Assembly: GCA_905373665.1 (NCBI GenBank)
Contig: CAJPTV010000054.1
Span: 1-14,804 of the forward strand
Direction: 5' to 3'
DNA length: 14,804 nt
Origin: Bacteroidia bacterium
GTDB lineage: Bacteria > Bacteroidota > Bacteroidia > Bacteroidales > CAJPTX01
Part shown: positions 13,334-14,804 of the stretch, one piece after another
How positions within the stretch are numbered: the stretch's first letter is position 1
Layout of the letters: every line of letters begins with the position of its first letter
Notes under the pieces: generated by a model
The model's database searches: none
What the model was told of the DNA's origin: nothing
The model's input: the letters and a program-made list of their open reading frames with translations, nothing else
Program-made: the position numbers and the translations under genes

Positions 13334-14059
13334 GTGGAACGTGAGATTATAGATATAGACGACATCCGAAAGGTCTACCAAGTGGGGAGTGTCGAGGTAC
13401 ATGCCTTGGCTGGGGTCTCGCTCTCTATTGGTAAGAATGAGTATGTGGCGATTATGGGGCCTTCTGGTTCGGGCAAGTCTACCCTTATGAACATCCTCGG
13501 CTGTCTCGATACGCCATCCTCGGGGCGTTATGTTCTTAACGGAACGGACGTTAGTGAGATGGATGATGATGCCCTTGCTGATGTTCGCAATGCGGAGATC
13601 GGTTTCGTTTTCCAAACTTTTAACCTGTTACCGCGTTATACGGCCTTGGAGAATGTGGTGCTGCCGTTGGTTTATGCTGGGGTGGGGCGAAACGAACGGA
13701 TGGAGCGAGGACGCCAAGCCCTTGAAAGTGTCTCGCTGGGCGACCGTATGGATCACAAACCCAATGAAATGTCGGGGGGACAACGTCAGCGTGTTGCTGT
13801 GGCAAGAGCCTTGGTGAACAATCCGGCGATCATCTTGGCAGATGAACCGACGGGGAATCTCGACACCAAGACCTCGATTGACATCATGCACCTCTTTGAA
13901 GATATTTACGCACAAGGGAATACGATCATTGTCGTAACGCACGAAGAGGATATTGCGCAGCACGCTCGCCGCATTGTCCGACTGCGAGACGGAAAAATCG
14001 AGTCAGACAAGGTCAATGAGCACCCGACTCTCGCTCATGTAAAAAGGGCGAGTGTGTAA
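13334..14059 (+). CDS. ABC transporter ATP-binding protein (LolD/MacB/FtsE-like)
   Basis: A 241-residue ATPase subunit. Walker A is GPSGSGKST (42-50), the Q-loop is at Gln94 (FVFQTFNLLP), the signature MSGGQ at 146-150, Walker B ILADEP (167-172) with Asp170 and Glu171, and the switch His203 (VTHEED). MNILGCLD, the LNGTDV strand and FQTFNLLPRYTALENVVLPL are typical of the MacB/LolD/FtsE group. That group powers mechanotransmission or lipoprotein extraction rather than solute import. No permease gene is next to it within the window, so its partner must be encoded elsewhere. The start is GTG at 13334; no in-frame ATG fits near the conserved N-terminus. The gene is preceded by a good -7 element, with 50 bases between it and the ClC stop. 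Confidence 0.93.
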   Translation: MEREIIDIDDIRKVYQVGSVEVHALAGVSLSIGKNEYVAIMGPSGSGKSTLMNILGCLDTPSSGRYVLNGTDVSEMDDDALADVRNAEIGFVFQTFNLLPRYTALENVVLPLVYAGVGRNERMERGRQALESVSLGDRMDHKPNEMSGGQRQRVAVARALVNNPAIILADEPTGNLDTKTSIDIMHLFEDIYAQGNTIIVVTHEEDIAQHARRIVRLRDGKIESDKVNEHPTLAHVKRASV

Positions 14060-14108
14060 CCTTTTCTAGGCATTCACAGTTATTGCGAAAGCAGTTATAT
14101 CGATAAAA

Positions 14109-14116
14109 TAGGTTTC
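14109..14116 (+). promoter_or_regulatory. Possible -7 element (TAGGTTTC) of the DUF2795 gene
   Basis: TAGGTTTC matches TAnnTTTG except in the last base, 14 bases before the ATG. A TTG lies 23 bases upstream (14083-14085). Weak evidence. Confidence 0.25.
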
Positions 14117-14130
14117 TAACCCCTAAGGCT

Positions 14131-14352
14131 ATGTATTGGACACTGGAGTTGGCATCGAAGTTGGAAGATGCTCCTTGGCCCGCAACCAAGGAAGAGTTGA
14201 TTGATTACGCCATCCGTTCGGGTGCACCGATGGAAGTCATTGAAAACCTTAACGAGCTTGACTCTGATGGTTTTATTTATGACACCATCGAGGATATCTG
14301 GCCTGACTACCCGACCAAGGAAGACTTCTTCTTCGACGAGGAGGAATATTAG
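14131..14352 (+). CDS. DUF2795 family small acidic protein
   Basis: A 73-residue acidic protein. The core LEDAPWPATKEELIDYAIRS (11-30), the following helix with GAPMEVIENLNEL, and the C-terminal EDIWPDYPTKEDFFFDEEEY match what I know of DUF2795 proteins, which are widespread and highly conserved in Bacteroidota. No function has been established to my knowledge. It has no signal peptide or membrane segment and is likely cytoplasmic. The C-terminal ten residues are mostly Phe, Asp and Glu. It lies 71 bases after the ABC ATPase gene, ends in a strong terminator, and is followed by thrS. The conservation and the housekeeping neighbourhood suggest a core cellular role, but this is an inference. 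Confidence 0.9.
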   Translation: MYWTLELASKLEDAPWPATKEELIDYAIRSGAPMEVIENLNELDSDGFIYDTIEDIWPDYPTKEDFFFDEEEY

Positions 14353-14393
14353 TACTGCGCGGCAGTTGTAGCTTCTTTAGAAAGATGGTTCTT

Positions 14394-14427
14394 GCGTATG
14401 TCCGCCACAGTGATGTACGCTTTTTTT
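14394..14427 (+). terminator. Intrinsic terminator after the DUF2795 gene
   Basis: GCGTATGTC (14394-14402) pairs with GATGTACGC (14412-14420, two wobbles) around a 9-base loop, followed by seven T residues (14421-14427). Confidence 0.8.
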
Positions 14428-14470
14428 ATGTTAAAGTAGAGAACTGTACGTCGGTTGAGTAAAATTATTG

Positions 14471-14478
14471 TATCTTTG
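14471..14478 (+). promoter_or_regulatory. -7 promoter element (TATCTTTG) of thrS
   Basis: TATCTTTG matches TAnnTTTG, 23 bases before the thrS ATG. The resulting leader is too short for a T-box or other riboswitch. Confidence 0.65.
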
Positions 14479-14501
14479 GTGGACAAAACTACGAGTGTGT
14501 A

Positions 14502-14804
14502 ATGGTTCGGATTTCATTCCCCGACGGTGGGGTTCGTGAGTTTGAAGCACCTGTAACGGGGCTTAAGATAGCTGAGGGCATTTCGCAAAAGTTGGCGAAA
14601 GAGGCGCTCTCTATTACCGTGGATGGTGTCGTTTGGGATTTGACGCGCCCCATCGACCATGACGCTACCGTGAAAATCCATACGTGGGAAGACCCAGAGG
14701 GGAAGCATGCGTATTGGCACTCGTCTGCACACCTGATGGCTGAGGCCATTGAGGATTTGTTCCCAGGGGTGCGTCTCGGGATTGGTCCGAGTGTCGAGAA
14801 TGGT
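14502..14804 (+). CDS. thrS: Threonine-tRNA ligase, 5' part only
   Basis: The first 101 codons of a gene that runs off the window. Residues 1-61 form the N-terminal TGS (ubiquitin-like) domain (VRISFPDGGVREFEAPVTG...VKIHTWED). The N2 editing domain follows, starting with HSSAHLMAEAIEDLFPG. His73 and His77 form the HxxxH motif of the Ser-tRNA(Thr) editing site, at the same positions as in the E. coli enzyme. This identifies a full-type bacterial ThrRS that charges tRNA-Thr and clears mis-serylated tRNA. The catalytic and anticodon domains lie beyond the window. It has its own -7 promoter element and follows the terminator of the DUF2795 gene. Confidence 0.96.
   Translation, partial: MVRISFPDGGVREFEAPVTGLKIAEGISQKLAKEALSITVDGVVWDLTRPIDHDATVKIHTWEDPEGKHAYWHSSAHLMAEAIEDLFPGVRLGIGPSVENG

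Noticed and set aside
14015..14058. Hairpin at the end of the ABC ATPase gene (CTCGC...GCGAG)
   Set aside because: It lies within the coding region, has a mismatched stem and no T-run.
14353..14501. T-box or other riboswitch upstream of thrS
   Set aside because: The only strong hairpin is the terminator at 14394-14427, which lies before the thrS promoter; the leader after the promoter is under 25 bases.
1..14804. CRISPR array, prophage, IS transposase, toxin-antitoxin or defence system
   Set aside because: No regularly spaced repeats and no genes with such motifs were found on either strand; the window is mostly conserved housekeeping genes.

Overview
The window looks like a chromosomal housekeeping stretch from a member of the Bacteroidota, most likely the order Bacteroidales and plausibly Porphyromonas or a close relative. 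Three observations support this. The first gene ends in a type IX secretion (Por) C-terminal sorting domain. Several genes are preceded by the Bacteroidota -7 promoter element TAnnTTTG, and two of these also have a TTG/TTTG box 19-21 nt upstream. The protein sequences, the DUF2795 small protein and the pyrG-yidC and prfA-pyrF neighbourhoods also fit. Base composition looks slightly GC-rich by eye. No sequence search was possible, so the genus is an inference.

Layout. 1-326 (+): 3' end of a secreted BIG2-type Ig-like protein with a T9SS sorting domain, closed by a strong terminator. 327-779: a gene-free stretch between convergent genes, packed with hairpins. It holds two REP-like units and a separate 138-nt element with an 11-bp closing stem and four internal hairpins. 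780-1919 (-): a lipoprotein metallo-beta-lactamase-fold hydrolase resembling NAPE-PLD/UlaG. 2108-4015 (+): a dCache-HAMP-MCP receptor. 4111-7727: pyrG (CTP synthase) and yidC (membrane insertase). 7771-8289: a small lipoprotein. 8389-10336: prfA (release factor 1) and pyrF (OMP decarboxylase), probably one operon. 10413-10485: tRNA-Lys(UUU) as a compact transcription unit with its own promoter and terminator. 10706-11398: pepE (aspartyl dipeptidase). 11520-13283: a ClC chloride channel/transporter with two CBS domains. 13334-14059: a LolD/MacB-type ABC ATPase with no permease beside it. 14131-14352: a DUF2795 small acidic protein. 14502-end: 5' part of thrS.

Functionally this is mostly core metabolism and translation (CTP and UMP synthesis, termination, Lys and Thr decoding, membrane protein insertion) interspersed with envelope genes. 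No phage, IS transposase, CRISPR array or obvious defence system is visible. The least explained items are the multi-hairpin element at 635-772, the MCP receptor in a lineage without flagella, and a ClC protein whose internal proton glutamate appears replaced by valine. Several start codons were moved inward because longer reading frames run through promoter elements or upstream genes.
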